From Lactococcus formosensis (GTDB lineage Bacteria; Bacillota; Bacilli; Lactobacillales; Streptococcaceae), in assembly GCF_018403745.1 (NCBI RefSeq), contig NZ_BOVP01000008.1:1-64000 (forward strand): 64,000 nt of DNA, given 5' to 3'. This document shows positions 63,472-64,000 of this stretch, piece by piece; positions within the stretch are counted from its first letter, which is position 1; each line of letters begins with the position of its first letter. The notes below the pieces were generated by a model. The model was not told the DNA's origin, did not search any database, and saw nothing but the letters and a program-made list of their open reading frames with translations. The translations under genes were made by a program, and so were the position numbers.

Positions 63472-63978
63472 TCACCGGAGGCGATACATCTTTTCTAAAG
63501 GCCATTGTAGTAGGAGTGCAAAGACAATATTTAGGGCTAATGTTGGTGCAAGCTGTCTCACAATAAATGAGACAAAATTAACATTGACAACACCAACCAA
63601 GTTAACTATAAGCGTACTTAAAATTTGGAATGCAAAAACAATGATAATCACTGTAAATAGACGTGTCCAGCGGTTAGTAAAAACGACAGACTGGATTTGA
63701 TAGACAAAAAGTGCAATAAGGGGTAAGATCAAACTTGCAATACCAAATATTCCTAAAAAATAACTGTCATATATAATTCCCAAAAGAACACCCACGATAA
63801 GGACATAGCTATGACGATGCTGCGTCACAGTATACACCATAAAAATGAGCAGCAGATGACTTACAGGCATGATATTTCCACCAGACAAAGCCGTGAAAAA
63901 ATGCGTCAATTGTCCATCAAGCAAAAGAAGGAAAAAAAGAAATAAGGGGCTAAAAAATTGGAAGCTAAAACGACTCAT
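63472..63978 (-). CDS. mreD: Rod-shape protein MreD
   Basis: The 168-aa protein has about five hydrophobic segments (FFSPLFLFFLLLLDGQLTHFF at the start, then VGVLLGIIYDSYFLGIFGIASLI), the MreD pattern. MreD joins MreC in organising side-wall or peripheral wall synthesis. GGAGG precedes the ATG. A reading frame ending MIGGN-stop at 63981 on the minus strand probably belongs to mreC, which continues past the right edge. The neighbouring Usp45-like genes suit a cell-wall cluster. Confidence 0.85.
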   Translation of the reverse strand: MSRFSFQFFSPLFLFFLLLLDGQLTHFFTALSGGNIMPVSHLLLIFMVYTVTQHRHSYVLIVGVLLGIIYDSYFLGIFGIASLILPLIALFVYQIQSVVFTNRWTRLFTVIIIVFAFQILSTLIVNLVGVVNVNFVSFIVRQLAPTLALNIVFALLLQWPLEKMYRLR

Positions 63979-64000
63979 ATTTAGTTTCCTCCAATCATGC

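Noticed and set aside
1..64000. Prophage, insertion sequence or CRISPR array
   Set aside because: No transposase, integrase, phage structural or cas gene, and no regularly spaced repeats were seen.

Overview
The window looks like a chromosomal segment of a Lactococcus species, probably nearer the L. garvieae/L. petauri group than L. lactis. This is inferred from overall gene content, the AT-rich low-GC coding style, the paired Usp45-like secreted CHAP proteins, the glnR-glnA and rpsF-ssb-rpsR arrangements, and Firmicutes control elements: a T-box, a lysine riboswitch, CIRCE, Rex, GlnR and WalR boxes. No database search was possible, so the species is a guess. I saw no mobile element, prophage, CRISPR array or rRNA operon. 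It reads as core chromosome.

Layout. 1-9 kb (minus strand): yebC, then a ribosome-assembly and cofactor operon, yqeH-hflX-yhbY-nadD-yqeK-rsfS-methyltransferase-tmcAL, then the division regulator ezrA. 9-11 kb: rpsB-tsf with an attenuator-like hairpin between them. 11-15 kb (plus): a beta-propeller 6-phosphogluconolactonase and the bifunctional alcohol/aldehyde dehydrogenase adhE behind a Rex box. 15-25 kb (minus): rsmD-coaD-sepM, pgi, valS with its T-box, a FusB-type EF-G-binding protein preceded by a tiny leader ORF and hairpin, DUF1912, MmcQ/YjbR, GNAT and the rRNA methyltransferase rlmD. 25-28 kb: a divergent HxlR-controlled stress cassette (HxlR and VOC protein against aldo/keto reductase and MFS pump) around a perfect 11-bp operator palindrome. 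28-34 kb: recX, an RpiR regulator, DUF960, a phosphoesterase, a secreted DUF5648 protein and rpsF-ssb-rpsR. 34-40 kb: lysine riboswitch and lysP, then msrC-phosphotransferase-like-dnaX and chorismate mutase. 40-51 kb: glnR-glnA with two GlnR boxes, a low-molecular-weight phosphatase, ruvA, ruvB, a GtrB-like glycosyltransferase, mutL, mutS, argR-ylbF. 51-64 kb: argS, a zinc-ribbon membrane protein coupled to a 33-codon ORF, an HIBADH-type dehydrogenase, tRNA-Leu(CAG), DUF1634-TauE, a 59-aa protein and zwf, a dense cluster of DnaA-box-like 9-mers, yqeG, dnaJ with CIRCE, two Usp45-like secreted proteins, and mreD.

The most striking pattern is not a gene. Fourteen genes or operons have a -10 hexamer, usually with an extended TGn, ending exactly 6 nt (7 for ruvB) before the ATG. 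Their main mRNAs should therefore be leaderless. Several of these genes serve ribosome maturation or translation (yqeH, yqeG, rsmD, rlmD, argS) or DNA recombination (recX, ruvB). Other leads are the DnaA-box cluster between zwf and yqeG, the attenuator-like leader of the FusB-type gene, and a second GlnR box inside glnR-glnA.
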